This document shows, piece after piece, positions 35,001 to 50,000 of a stretch of DNA of 64,000 nucleotides; position 1 is the first letter of the stretch, and each line of letters opens with the position of its first letter. Origin of the DNA: Trichostrongylus colubriformis. Its lineage: Eukaryota; Nematoda; Chromadorea; Rhabditida; Trichostrongylidae. The position numbers and the translations under genes are program-made. The notes below the pieces were generated by a model that did not search any database, was not told the DNA's origin, and saw only the letters and a list, made by a program, of their open reading frames with translations. The stretch covers positions 28,473,274-28,537,273 of the forward strand of contig OZ022257.1 in the NCBI GenBank assembly GCA_963978905.1, written 5' to 3'.

Positions 35001-38000
35001 GATGAAGGTGAAAGAAGTGAGTCTCGGCTTGCGCCTGTTTCTGAAGGAAAATTTCGGGAATATTTCGCCCCAATATTCTGTCTCTTTCGTTTCCCTATGT
35101 TTTGTATACTTGGCGGATGGTAGCCGTCAGCAAAACTACATTTTTTTGCACCCCCTGTATAGTATTTAAGGCATGTTTTCTATAGAGTGTGGAAAAGCGA
35201 CATCCGTTCCTACCGTCGATTTCATTTTCTACATGAAGCCCTAACTTTGGGGCTTTCTACGATTTTATGACGCGATTGGGTACAGGCTTCTTTTTGACTT
35301 AAAAGAAGGTAAAAAAACTAAAATCTACAGTGAAAAAAGACCTGTGGTATAGGCAGGAGGAGTGATTATCCGGTGGCCCATGAAAATGAAGGCACAGATG
35401 GTAAAAAGCACTGCGGCAGTGAAGAAATACGGAAATGAAAAGTTCAAGAACACAGGCATCAAATCCTAATTCTCCCAGTTATTCCTCGCCATGGCATATT
35501 TTGCGCCTTTCACGTCACTGAATATTGGTCTGACTTCCGCGGATTTGCGACGCTTGACAGTGATAAAAGTTCAAATTACTTGAGCAAGTGTGGGAGGAGC
35601 ACGGCCACGAAGAGTCTGCCACCAGCGGATGGCCTTTTTAAGAATTACAGCGCGCTTCCACTATAAACTGCGCAACACCCGTTCTCACTGGCTGCCTGAT
35701 GTTCTTTCATAGTTAACATAATATGATTTGCTCACCACCCAAATTGTCGCTGCAGCTACCTTTAAGGTACTCTTACTAGCTTACCCCAAGAACTGAGGGG
35801 CAGCATAGCTAAATTGAGATCAATTCAAAAGCCTCTTCGGAGACATATAGCCACACCAATGTCATAACTACCGCTGTAGGAATCCCGGAGTTACCGAAAT
35901 AATGAAACACACGGCTGGAACCAAGTTACGCCATCCAAAACCCAGCATAGAAGCAAAGAAGAATCGAAAACAACTAGGAGAATGGGGAAGGATCTGCGTT
36001 TGATGTTGGTTGTGTGAAAGGAAAACTGAAAATACCCTTGTTGTTGACCGGACTAGCGACGGACAGCGGTAGGCGTTGTTGACGACGCGGACTGGCGCCA
36101 CGTCGCGCTCGTGGCGCTGGCGAGGTGGGGTCCGATTCAAGCAGTACCATCGAACGCGACATACCAGACGAGTTTAGACAGGCTCTCGAAGCTGAAGAGC
36201 ACACAGAATAGCACTACGTTAGGGCGCAGCCCGAGGAGAGAAGTTGAAGGTCATGGCTTTCCGACGCTCCACCATCTCGTCACTGGATTTGGCCAAATCT
36301 GGCGCATAAAGAAGCTGAGTGGCGATGTGCCTGACGGTTACTCATCATAGAAAGCTTCTTTGGACACTTGGCGGTGACTTGAGGCTGGAGCGTCGTATTC
36401 AACTTCTCTCCTCTAGCTACGATACTAATAAGCGAAAGCATGCGGAAAGTCAACACAACCGACACAACCACGCAAAATCACAGAACAGACAACGATTATA
36501 AGGAAGTCGCCGAGGATTTGGTGGTCCTGCCACGAGAATAGGCTTAATCAATTACTACTCTAATTACCGTTTATGCTATGGCGTTGCATACTGTCTGGTG
36601 GAGGTTGCGGTATTCGACGTGGACTGAGCAGCGCTGCCATCGAGGTTCGATCGAAAACTCCCAACCGATTTGGCGACGAATCACGGTAGTACTCCGCCAG
36701 ATGTGATTTGCGATCCAATGAATGGTAGCCGCCGAAAGATGGCACTGAAATTCATGAATAGGCTAGTTTTAAAAAGGACGCTGAATTTTCGAACCATTTG
36801 AAAGATCAATTAAACTGTCTTGAATATATGTACAGATTTGACATCAACCCTCTTTCCAGATCAGGCTACTCAGCGATCATCGTCAGCAGACTACATCGGA
36901 AAGACTTTGTGTAGTTTTTGCGATGGCAATTAGCCTGTCTAGTCACAATCCAAAAAAGGTAGCTCCACAATGGCGACTTATCATAGAATTGCGGGAGCGA
37001 TGAGTTTCAAGTCAAGAGCTCAAATATGCCTTCAAAATCGATCAATCCCTCCGCGCACGCTTCCGTTGAGAATCGTAGTGGAGATTGAAAGCGATCTGGG
37101 CAATCGAATAACTTGCGGAGCTAAACCCATGTACAAGTTGCTTTTCTTCCCAGAGAAGTCTGAGTCCGGTACCTGGTACTCAGCGACCCTGTGGATGGGA
37201 GGGTTGTTTGGGATGGAGGACACTAAACCAGAATTTGATCCGCGGACCATTTTTATAGAAGTGTGCCACTTGCAACTCAACGTAATCTACCTCGATAATA
37301 AAATTGCAACTTTATAAATAACAGCGACGGGAGCAAAGATGTGTTTAGTTTGGTGTGTTAGTCAGCAGAAGATCAAGCATAGAGTCCTTGAGAAGAGCGT
37401 GGAGCCAATACTTCGCCATACTATTATAAAGGAAAGTGATAAAAAATTTGAGATATTTCGAAACGTGAGAAAATTATTCCATAAAGTTAAGGATAGCTGA
37501 AGTATTCCAGCGCTACACAAATCAACAAGACCGCAAAGGTTCTAGGACTAGTTACTAGTTAGCTCATCTTTCCTGTAGCCCATACTATCCGCATCAAAAT
37601 TCAGGAGATCCTATTGTCTATAAGCAAGAGGACAATGAGAGGTTAGTAGGAGGCATCGCAGAAATACTACAGGAAAGGAGGCAAAATGCTGCATCTAACG
37701 AATGTATCATGGCGACATTGTATACCACTAGAATAAAGAGTTTGGCGACTGTCAAGACCTCCGAAGGCTCCTATGCAAACGCACGGCCATTTTCATGCAA
37801 AACAGAACTGCCACGTCAGCACAGCCCTTTACTATCTTCAGGCAAAGATGAAGATGAACTGAAGGTTCACCCACTTTCCTCGTGGGTTTGCTTTGCCAAC
37901 CATGGTAACACACTGGTTGAGGGTTATGAACGGAACTACTCTTCCTAGCAAACGAAATAATGCCTCGTCACTGGCAATGAGCCTCACACGGCGTATGGAA

Positions 38001-41000
38001 ATGATCTACGCGCACACGGAGAATGGGTGTGATCAACGTTCCACCTTTCTGAAGAACACGCCATTGAGTTTCACTGAATATGGCACCATAAAGAATCAGG
38101 TGGTGCAATGAATAGTAGCACCGCATCGGCTCCATGCTGCGAAGATCAGTTTGCGGAACAATACTCCCCTGGATCAACCAATCCTTCCTTTATTCCGGAG
38201 ACAAATGATACGAGACTACTGTGGGAAAGTAAAGTCTTCGACTGGCACTCGGACTGGCTCCCTCCAGTCAGGCCACATCCGTGCAAGATAATATTTGCCC
38301 TGCCCAAAAGATACACTTCGCAATAATCTGATGGGTCGATCCACTTTTTTGGAACAGCAGATCTTTGGACTTGTATTTTGCTCACTTGACCAATAGGGAG
38401 CTGAAGTAGGTAGCGTCGGAGTGTGTTCGAGCAGGTGTAGCGCCGTGAAAGCGCACCGGGGTGACGCGAAAAGGGTGCAGCCTGACTAATTACCCAAGTA
38501 TCTACTGTTCCGAGAAGGTACGTCGGCACATCCCATTATGGCGAAAGGGACCTTCATCCTAAGAAGGGATTATTCCACTGTGGTTACTTCACTATTTCTG
38601 ATACCATATATGTACTCCTTGCCGGCACGACGCGTGATCGAATTAAACCCTCGATTTATCTACCCAACGAAAGAGAACTGACATGTGTTGCGTGGCCAGT
38701 GATTGGCCTTGACACATCAAAGAAATCCTCCCATTCTGTCGCCTTCTTTTCATTCCAGTTCTCTTGATCTGACGGAGATCGCGTTTTGCTCGACGGTCGA
38801 CATCGTATGCTTCAGTGGAACGTTTCAACTTTATAGTCAGTGATCACGCTACTTCCGGAGACATTTGATTCCCATTTTCAGTGAACACCCGACAGTCGAG
38901 GATTCTCAACTCGTCTACTACATAAATCCTCCACACTCCTTTATCTTATCACGCAGAGGTGGCTTCTTAGAAGTGAGAAAACAACATTGATGAGGTGCTC
39001 GTGAGAGCGGAGAGGCCTGCCAATGGAAAAACGGAACACTGGAGGGCATCTAGTCTACAAAAAACGTGCTTCATTCAGAATATAGGTGTTCAAGCGATGG
39101 AGTACGAAGCGACTTTATTTGACGTTGTGCAACAGGGCAAGCTCAAAGGCAAGCTCAAAGGCTTAAGGGAGCGAAAAGTGAAAACTGAGGACTGTGAATA
39201 CATGTTCTCCGAAAACAAAGATTGTACTTCAGAAGAGGTGAAGTGTGGTGAAAGTCGCATTGAAGAAACGTGGCTTGAGGCCTTATCACGACCCCGTGCC
39301 GTCCTGCAGTCGTGCAGCCGAGCGAGTTGCCTGCTAAGGCGAGTCAACGTTCGCGACCGGCCGATTTAGTCCCATCCCCCGTCTGCAGCACACCCCTGCT
39401 AGCGACGCGTAGAGGTGTGTGAGAGAGAGGAGGGGAGGTGTGGGGTTCCTATCTTTAGGGTATTTCGCCGTTTCGCTTTGTATCGCTCCTTCTCTAGAGT
39501 GAATTATTGAGCACCTCTACATTAATATTCCACAGTCTGTCAAATTTACTCCTTTCCACGTCATTAGAGAGCTTCCAATAGGAGAAATGGCTTCATTAAG
39601 GATAAGACACTCACTACGTCCACATACGAATCACCAACTTTCTTGCAGTGCTCTGTATAGAAACCTGGTGAGAGGTCTTCAGCACGTGAAAGCTTATAAA
39701 TCAAGTCATTCTGTCGAAAAATCCCAAAACGGAGTAACCAGCAAGGTCGCCATGCAGAAGTAGTCCGATCAGCCATTCGTCCGGCCTACACCTCCGATAT
39801 AGCCTGGGCAGTGATACAATGAGCGACTACTGAGTGACTCTGATGAGGTGAGCCAAAACATTTGTCTAGCTACTTTAAATTATGTTCCTCACTTTACCAG
39901 AAAGGTTTTATTATATTAAGCTGAAAGATAATAGTTCAGCTGAACATAACTCACATGTGTGATCCTGTTGACGCTTAGACGTGACCCTCAGTGAACTTCG
40001 TGAATGCACACTCAAGGTCTCACCATCTGCAGACAACGCCAACTGCGGACCATATGTTGCATAACCGGGCGATCGCAAAGGCTGAAATGAAACCAAGTCT
40101 TTAGAAAATACCCACATGTACTATGTAGTATTGTAATTGTGTTCTTGAGCAATTAGCATGACCAAATCCGACGACCATCTGAGCGACAAGTGGCCCAATA
40201 GAAATAATGCGACATTTGGTATGAATGAAGAGCATCGCGGAGTAACTCCGAGGTCATATACATACAATGGTCCCCCGTCAAATACGTGTGCACATGTCTC
40301 ATAAAAAAATTTCTAATTTCTCTGCTCAATTCTCATGCACAAATATCAAGATTAAATAGCGAATGAAATGAATAATTAAGAGGTCATGTTTTTATACAAT
40401 CTGCGTGGAGTGGCTCTGAGACTTCATCTGCAACAGGTCTGAGTCTCGCACTCCTCAGAGCAACCGAAGCATCCCGTTACGGTACAAGGGTGGTCTGCTC
40501 AAGTAAAACAGTCAAGCTGGTGAACTGTAAAGTTGCAGACCCATCAAAAACAGAACCGAAATAGATTCAACTGACTTCACCATGTACCACAGAATACTAC
40601 AAGGCTTGATGCTGGAAAAAACTACTGAATGTGAATAGAACTATCGAAAATTATATATACAAGGAAAATCTGAAGCGAGGTAATCTTGTTGATGATCCCT
40701 AGTGACCCACTGAATGACTAAGGCGTTGTTTATGCGCTGGTTGCAGGCAGTCCCATAAACAGCTGACAGTGCCCTCGGATCATTCATCATTAGGGTTCGG
40801 CATTGCTACACTACCTCCAAAATCACCTCGACGAAAACAACAACAACACAGAATGAAGCGTTTAGAATGCCCAAATTATAGGAAAATGGTTGTAGTAACG
40901 TTGCGCTCATGAAGCTTTAAAAAAATTCCGAGATCTTATCTTACCCCACTGGTTGCTCTTCCAGGCGTGAAAAACCCTAGTCGTAGACATCACACTTAAC

Positions 41001-44000
41001 ATTCTGTATAAATTGGGGCGTCACCAAACTTCTGAGACTAGTCGGGAGTTGATCGTTATGCAGTAGGTCACATTGTGGTTATAAGGCAGAAATAAGGTCA
41101 TGGCCTGATTACTTTTCATAAAGGTGAAGAAGCAGTCAACGTCGTCTGATCACGCTTGCGGATACTGTACTTTTGTGCAACAGGAGAATTTGCTCTATGT
41201 ACTAATGATGGCTCTCAGCTATGAAATTCCAATCTTTTCACTCATTTGGTGAGATGCAGCAACAGAAATGCTCCTTTTTAAGAGGTTAGCACCCACCACC
41301 AAAGAAGGAGTTTTTGCTCGTGCACAGAATTTTATGACGGAATGTGGAGAAAACGCTGGAACTTGTCACGACGCTCTAACCGCCGTTCTCCATTTGCTGT
41401 GAAATCGCCGGTCCTCCCAAATACTCACTCAGCAGAAACGATGGAACGATCAATTCTGTACTGCACATTCCCACTGTCCATATTATGAAATGAAAACCAA
41501 CAAAGCAAATTACGTCGATACATCCGAGTCAGCGCGATTTGGTAAAAGTGAGAGCCCAAATTCTGCAATCACTCGGGGGTTTCTCAAGGGAACACCATCT
41601 CCACGTCCTTTCCCAGTTCTTGACAGCCAAGTGATTTCCTTGAACAAAGTGATTGAACAGCTTCTTTGTTTTCATCTATGGATAAGGGAGTCCGAAGTAT
41701 TCCTCGCTGACACCACACACGGCTAGGCTTTTTTGTCATGGAGTAGGTCACGCATGATGCACACGAAATGCCATCGAAAAATATCTCTAGAAGAAAAGGA
41801 GGGCTGGCCTTCACTTTCCCCACATTTGTGCTACAAGTCAGGAGCAGAGGAAGGTTCTTAAGCACAAGTGATAACAGCTTATGTTTGCTAGTATGTACTT
41901 ATTGCCCGATGTCTAAAAACATTAGGATCATCCACAGGAATGGGTCCCTCCCGTTTCACTTCAAATCTATGTGGACCCCTTGGCTTCTCTCCGATCCATT
42001 TCATGCCATTGTCATTCGCCTTTCTCCCCAGAGGGCTTTAATTCCTCGTACAACTGATGACTTTTGCATGATGGTCTCGCGTTCGCGGGCAGTATTGGCG
42101 TCTTTATGACCGCGTCTTCCAAAAGGGTCGCTCGATGCCACTCAGAGATGTTTCCTTCTTGAGTCACCCTCGAATCTTTCAAAGACCTTAACCCTTCGCT
42201 CATGTATTAATTCACCATCCATGGTGACGCAACAGTTTCCGATGGCAGCATACTGAAGTCCATGCAAATCTGACTCGTGATCTCTGTCAAAGTGTGACTG
42301 GCAAGAGGTTGGGAGGTTTGCAATGGACCAACCTAATTGTAATGAACGATAGGATTGAAAATACATTTGGCGGGAGTGGTAGACCTCATGCAGTCACATG
42401 CCGAGCATATTTCCCACAAATGGATTGGTTATTCTGACTTTATTGAACATAACTTCCTCTCAAAATAGCTCCCAGAATTTCAGAGCGATCGACAATAACG
42501 CAAATCTGCAGGCAACAAGGTGCCGCCGCCGTCATCACAACTAATTACGCGGCATTCAAAGCAAACGCCCGACTTATGCTGACCGAGCGAAAACATCCAT
42601 ACACGTCATGAATGCCCACAATTTCAGCATGAAAAAACAGGCCTATGATCCATGCAGTTGAAGAGAATAGAAAGAATAGTGCGGGTCGTTGAATCAGAGA
42701 GCTTAAATGAGGTACAAAAGAAAGCAAAGCATGTGAGCAGTGGCGCCACTCCATTCTCATGGTAGGGAACGGAAAACGGCATCAGTATTTGGCCACGGAT
42801 GAAGTCTTCTTCCCTCCGCAGTCGGTGAACTGGCATCAAACCCTCCTGGGAGATTTCTCCCTATAGACGCGACCTAGCAGTACAACAGGTTTTTAACGTT
42901 GAGATCAGTACATAGAAGGGAGAACCAGCAACACACTAATAGTAAAATTGCCTTCAGGGAAAATCAGTTCTCTGGATTTGATATGTTGTTTTTGTTATTG
43001 TGTACGCCTTGTACATGTAATAAATGGTAGAGCTCAACAAATTTTTGGAGAGGTTGTTTCCTCAAAAAATATTTAACCCATTGACGACCGTGTGACACGA
43101 CGTCGTGTCACACCATGTTGGCCGCGTGGGACCGTGTGACACGATGTCGTGTCACAGTTACTTTCGCGCATTGTTTTCAAAATTCTAAGCAAATATTTAT
43201 ATATTATATACCCATCATACATATACATTATTGTGAAAAAGGTTGTTTATAGAAATAGCTTTTAGTTGCTGAGTTATATTTAAATATATGGGTGGGTAAC
43301 TGGTTCTTGGAGCACATTTTGGGCTCGCATTGAAACAATAATGCATAAATAATGCTGGCATTGTGCCCTTAGCAAAATAAAGGGGTATACTCGGGATTGT
43401 AATCATTAATCTGAAAACACCAAATGGCTACTATAACTCCAAATATCTCCAGATGGGAAAGAACAATTTGTAGTGGCCGCATGTTATCAAAACTCGGCGC
43501 AGTTACAGTCCCTATATCTCAAATATGGATAACTACACGAGCTAAACATGAAAATATGACGAGTGGAAATTTTTTTGAAGAGAAGTGCATTTTCAAAGCC
43601 GCGTCCTACCATGTCGCGAGCGTGAGAAAAAGGCGCGCGGTCCCACGCGCCAGACAAGTGAAAACGGCGCGGTCGTCAATGGGTTAAGCAGTGGCATTTA
43701 TGAAAAAGTCAGTTTGTGAAATGAAAAGTGGAGGTTTCACAGGGATTGTAAGCATCGTATTCCCTGAGAGGCAATAACGACATCCAAATGATATTGAAGT
43801 CAAAAAATCTTAGACATTGTGTTCACTCTCAAATGGTGAATAGTTCTCATGTAACGAACCCTTAAGACAAAAATAGGGTATTTCCCCTGTCTCGCGGAGC
43901 GGCAGAGGGAGCTGCCAACTCAATGAAGTGCCTAGTGATTCTAGAAATTATTCATACCCATACAAAAACCATTTCAAGGCAGCAAAGTGAACTATGACCA

Positions 44001-47000
44001 CATATGCTAGAGGATTTTCAGAGTAATGTTTCGCCCACTAGGAGTTGTATAGCGGCCCCAAAAAATGTGAATTTTGAAAATTGATTGTGACGCAAAATTC
44101 CTTTTTTAAGGGGCGCAGAAAATGTATGAGGGATCGAAACGAGAAGATCATTCCAGAAACAGCAGTGTGACCGAAGGTTGTGGTCACGTGGTCCGTTATA
44201 AAGCAAGAAATCATTAAAACAGAATAACTGAGGTCAATAGAAGGATGAACTAAAGCCCACAAAGCCTCATACATATACAGGTGGAAGAGTGACAAACTGC
44301 CACAAAATGTTACCATAGATTCACTAGTGCACGGGAAAACGATCTCCACCATTAAGGAACAGAGAAATGATCAGGGCATTGCAGCTTGTTCGCGGTCTCA
44401 AAACAAAACTGAATTTTATAAAGGCAGACGACAGCAAAAATAACTCGGTAATCTATAGGTGTACATGGGCGCTTCGCAACAATTCCAGGCCACTGTTCGC
44501 TGTGCCACACTGCCGGCGTAGGCCGACTATAATTAATAATTCATTCGGCTACGTTTGAAGTGATGGAGCTTTCGGAAGGAGCTCTACCGCCTCATAATCG
44601 CTCGGCTCCGAGCCGCAACCATGGTGCAGGTGCATGTGGTGACAACACCCAGCACATACTGCACTCAACTACTCCTCTTGCTAAAAATAGATTTTCATTT
44701 CGCTTCATTCTAGACATACAGAGGGTTAAAATGAGAGCTCCAGAAGCTGCGAAAATAGACATAAGGGGATGTAATGCATCGAAATTTTCATCAGACAGTT
44801 ATTTCCTTGATACCTGTCAGTATAACGAATGGAAAATTTAGCCCCTATCATAAACTCTTTAGCAGTTGTGGATCCATCGAAATGTGGATGAGGGCAACAG
44901 CCACATATGGGAAGAGGGGAGGAGGGAGAATCGCAGACAAAGCTCTTCTTCGAAACAGTGGTCTCGAATAAGGAAGGATCAGGGTTCACTCCCTTCGCCT
45001 AAGCTTCAGAGCTTCAAAGAAAGAGAATATTTGCCCAGCAGCCTTGAAATAAATGTGATATTCGAATTAGAAGGTTACAAGGGACCGTCACACGGTCATT
45101 TCTATGTGGGTGTGAACGAAATGTGCAGAAAGGCGACAATTTCATGTATGACCAGCTGCACTATGACTGTGCACTGCTGAGCAGCTGTAGCGTAGCACCT
45201 CACAAACAGCGGTGCAGATACATTGGGTGAGGAGCAAGAGAGTTATTATCCGTAGGCGACAATGATGACGCTACAGCGCTACTGAACAATATCAATCAAA
45301 CGAGGTGAGATCTAACCCAGACCGAGAAAACGAATGGATTCACCTGGCAAGCTGCTCCACGTTGACTGGTTCGACATTGTTGCAGCAGTTGATGGATGTT
45401 TTCCTGTTCAGCGATTCGCTTCGCACGACTGTCTATGTTGGAAGAGGAGGAGCGAGGACCTAAAACAAAGTAGTCGAGGCGGTGACAATGGTCATTAAGC
45501 TGTGGAAACCGTTCATAAGTGTCCTACTCTTCACCTTTTCGGCGAGGCAATATTATAAAATCAAATCAAATAATGAGTTGTGCCATGAACTCGATCGCTT
45601 TTTATTCCATGCTTCACAACTCTTCTGAATGTCTCTCCAAAATGGATGCAAATTCTCTTTATCCTTTGACAATGTTTACATTCAAAGAGTTCTCAGCTCT
45701 ACAAAATGGTGATTTTCAATTTTTGAATTAGTTGACGTTTACATTCCTCATACAATTTTCTTTTGTGTTTCGAAGGCAACTGGTATTCAATGAAGCAAAG
45801 GATATCAGCAGGGCGGGGTGCAGGGTGAGTAAATTGCTGTCATGATTCCAAAGGCGTGTAACAAGGTCTGAGCCGCGGTTTTTGCCGTGTCACTTTCTGC
45901 ACACCTGCTCGTTCCGAAAAATTTTAAGCTTTTTATTACTTATTGAATTTTTTATTTGGCCATTTTCTGAGTCTTCATTTGGATAAATTTCTCAGTTTTC
46001 ACCCTGCGTCCTACCCAGCTGCAAGCATATAGCTGAGATACTTTGCTTCACTGAGTACCAATCGGCTTCAAAACAAAAATTGAATGAGAAATGTAAATTT
46101 CTACCAAAGTTATGGTCAGAATACAAAAGCGCATATAAATAGTATATATTTTCCTGCCGAAATTCGAATACAACTGATGAAAGTAAATAGGGAAAATCCG
46201 CTTCAAGTCAGTCCATTTGAGCAGCTCCATAAAAAGAAAAGTAGGAAAGTATCAAGTTTAAAGATGGTGTGTCAGGAGGTTTAACGAATATTCCTACTTT
46301 TCGTGGTTGAGGGGGAATGTCCTGCTAACAAAAGTGCTAGGCAGATATGCCAAGGACATGAGGCAATGGTGGGAAACCTTTCGTTGCCGCATACACAGCA
46401 GAGGGCAGCCCTATGGCTATAGGCGGCCTCTGCTGCACAAAGTGAGGAGTGGCGCTGAACCGCAATGGAAAAGGACGAGCTGGAAAGTCGGCCATCTTCG
46501 GTAAAAGATGGGGATATTCTCTATAGCTTCTGCGCCTTATTCTCGATTTATACGATGATTTTCCGATAACGTATGAGATGATAGTACATTTCAGGCTCGC
46601 TGACAGCCCTCCTTCGCTAATGCAACGCCACAAATCACCTACATACTGAATCGATGGCTCTTCATTTTCTGCAGGACTATGTAGGTCACTGTAACCGTCC
46701 AGTTTTGATTGGATATTGCCTTTTGATTCTCAATCAAAGATGCTACATCTGCTGACTATACCACCACTACAACGCTCATCGTAAAGAAACCAATCACGAG
46801 TAAGTTCGTGACTTCCAGTCAATATCCCCTAAACAACAGCCAAAACAACTAAATAATAAATAATGCTGAGGCGATAGGGTTCTCCAACGACATGAATAAA
46901 CCTCTCACTGATGAAGAGAATCAATAATCTTTACAATTACTTGTTTAAAAAGCGCAAACCTTTCAGAGAGCTCCTTGTAAAATTCTGGTAATCGCCAAGC

Positions 47001-50000
47001 TTCCCATACGTTGCCGCGACGGTAGCCATCGGGTGATCCCTATAAAACAGGAATAAAGTTGGACAAGCACTCGGTGACATCTGGACGTCGACATTACCCG
47101 TCTGTTTTTCGGCAAATGGATGCGAAGCGACGAAGTCATTAAAAATGGAATCGGATTGAACTGCCTTATTATGTCACGGGACAGACCACCCTAGCCTCTT
47201 ACTCGAACGGATCGAAACGTAAGTAAGAGTCATTCCGGTGGACTGCAATTGAAAGAGGCAAGCATGGATAGCATTAAGTGACATCATTCAAACGATGAAG
47301 CAACCATGAGCACGTTCTTAAAAGGAGGCCAAAAGCGATCGATCGAGATCAACGGCTAATTAACAGCTCCCTACTATACGGAACATTACGACATGATTAA
47401 GTGCTTGCTGGGATCGCAGCCACCTGCTCAACGTGCTTCGCTCGCGGTGCCTCTCCACAGAACGGGTAGCGCGCGCACTCCATTTTGAGAACAATTACTC
47501 AATTAACTCTCCTCAGGCGTAAGGGCTTCCACTGATCACTCGAGCCGCATGTGGAATGAGCTCTCATTATTCATTGTCAAATCGATGATTGATCGCCATT
47601 CATGGGGGACAGTTCTACGGAGCGGATAGACGAACAACTGTGTGGTAAAAATGAGAAGCGATGGGCATGGTAAACAGCTCGACACGAGCTATGCATAGTT
47701 TTGCTATCACAAGGGCTCTGTGGAAGCTCGGCCTACCGGTTCTAGACAAATATGTCCACTCAGCAGTTTGAAAATGTGCGGCTTAGTGGATTTCTGTTGT
47801 CAACAACCAGTTGATCAAGCTATAGTCTAATGGTAGCTTCGCTCAGAGACAGAAGGGTAAATAGATAGGTGAACTTTATCTGTGGAAGCACCCAATCAAT
47901 CAGGTAGGGATCTGGTTGGGACAGAACTGTCATTTTAGTGGCGGCAGGCAGACCCAGTTGCGCGAGGCATGCGGCGCTGCTCTGGATATCGCGTAAACAG
48001 TCAGCTTCCTCAGAAGTCGTTATTTAGATGTAATGGGCTTAACATTCAACGCAGCCCTCGTTCTATCGCTAAGCTGTGGACAGACTTATGGTGCCACGTC
48101 AATGTAGGGTTGGGACAAAAGGTGGATGCTTCATTCATCCGCAGCGACACACTGAATGGCTGTTACAAGGAGTTGCAGGAAGGCTGCTTACTTAACGCAG
48201 CGCCTGCTGATCCCCCGAACTTAGTAAAAATACTCAAGCAGAAATGACTGATGAGAGCTTGAAAATTCCAAGAAGATTCTCTCATGGAACTCCTACATTG
48301 AATTAATGGCACTCCTCATTTATAGAGCTTGGTTGTAGGATTAGGAGGTAAAGGGAAAGCAGGGCACTCCCGTGTGCCTAGGAATATATCCGCTCCAGTA
48401 CCGGTAACTGTTGTTTTATTGCTATATATCCTTTCCTGAGACAGGAATATGTTTATTTAACATTTGTTACACGGCTTGCGGTGAAGTACCGTTTGCTTCT
48501 CTTCTGCTCAATAAAAATTATAAAAATTTGAAGTTTAGTGCTCACCGTTGACCTTTGAAGGTACGATCCCCCACCCTCCTATCCGGTCAAATTCAACTCC
48601 CTGTCGAGGAATCCTCGACTCTCGGTGTACACTGAGGGGAAGTAAGACATGGAATAAATGGAGGAAATACGAACAAGGGGAACGTTGAATCTCTTTCGAC
48701 CTGCAACCTCGTGGTGGTGAAAGGAAGGATTCCCAAGAACCCCCCTCCCTCAGGACTCGCTGAGGTGAAAGTGCGGTAAGCGAATTCCTTGCATGCAACG
48801 TGTCTTCGTGGGCGATTGGGCAAGTACTGTACCAAATGTTCTCACTGACGCAGCGTGCACTTCTGGTGTGGAATATCCTGTCTGACTCACAGACAGTCTT
48901 GATTTGGACCCGTGAACGTAGAATGCTCTAACTACGCCATGAGAGGATTTTTGGCAATGTGTTTCTGGTCAAGAATTGTAAACACACTTTCCTGTTTGAA
49001 AAAAACGCTTTAAACTCGACTTCTGATATGACAATTAGTCAGCGATGATTGCAAAGCCTGTTGAGGGCATTTACAATCATAAAAAGGCCATGAGGAAGGA
49101 GATGGGAAAATAGAAACACAGTTTCACAGTAAAAAGTAAAGAAAAATTGCTGCAAAGAGTTCGCAGTAGGCAAAACTTTCAGGTACGGGCGGTAGTCGAA
49201 CCCGCACATCTTCGTGACAACAATTGTATACGACGAGAATCGACTGTCGCAAATTTAAAAATCGAACTGAAAAAAGATCACTTACGTTCCACTCAAATCG
49301 TCTGTGGACACGTCTTCAAAATTCTCAGAAATGCCACTGGAGATTGACGAACTATCCTCGAAACTGAAATGCACATAGAATGACGTTGATGAGTGGGCGT
49401 GGCGGGATGCTGGGTCGGGGTTGAGCTAGCTGCAGCACGTTTGAGTGACAGTTGAGAGGCAAAACCACTACCTCAAACAGCAGCAGTAGCAGCCGTTATC
49501 TGCGCTACATTAACTAATTGCCTAATGCCATGCTTTTGTGACAAGTACATGATCGATGGCGCCCAAGAAAGAAAGGAATTGCTACGCGTGCATGGCACGA
49601 GATGAGTGATTACTGGAAGAATTGATCATCCGTAAAGGACGTTGCATGTAGTCAGCAACTTGGAGCAAAACCTTCTGGGACATTTGGAAAGAAACGAAAA
49701 CAGAGTGAGAGTTGGCCCAGAAGGCGGCCGATTTGGGAAAGTGTCAGCGGACACGGTGGATTAACTCTGGCACGATAAAGGAACGAGATCATGGTCAATG
49801 ACAATGGCGCTGAATGGAACAAGAGGATCAGGAACGGATCAAATCAAGCGAGGAATCAAACGAAATCGTGCTGGGTTGAAGTGATTCAATCCTTGCGCAA
49901 GGTTAAGATAATTCATCGAAGTGCCTCAGCTCAGGCCACAACCGGATGATGAATTCTGCTGGTCGTTGGCTGAATTAGGGGCTGACAGCTAATGCGAGTT

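Noticed and set aside
35130..35165. Tc1/mariner-like end (gcaccccctgta)
   Set aside because: No matching inverted end found within several kilobases.
38643..38828. Basic minus-strand frame (KRSTEAYDVDRRAKRDLRQI) as a navigator exon
   Set aside because: Exons 6 and 7 already join in phase; this frame has only a weak acceptor and no donor that keeps frame.
42142..42230. Coding-like minus-strand stretch as a navigator exon between exons 5 and 6
   Set aside because: Exons 5 and 6 already join in phase 0, the sequence does not resemble navigators, and downstream frames are broken.
43090..43113. Palindrome as a transcription terminator
   Set aside because: Lies at the end of a piggyBac-type MITE, occurs twice and has no following T run; a protein-binding dyad fits better.
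46940..47039. Longer version of navigator exon 4 using the GTAATT donor
   Set aside because: It leaves two nucleotides and breaks phase with exon 5, where only one frame is open.
48880..48960. tRNA-like A box (tggcgtagttagagca) on the minus strand
   Set aside because: The B box is degraded and no acceptor or anticodon stem forms.
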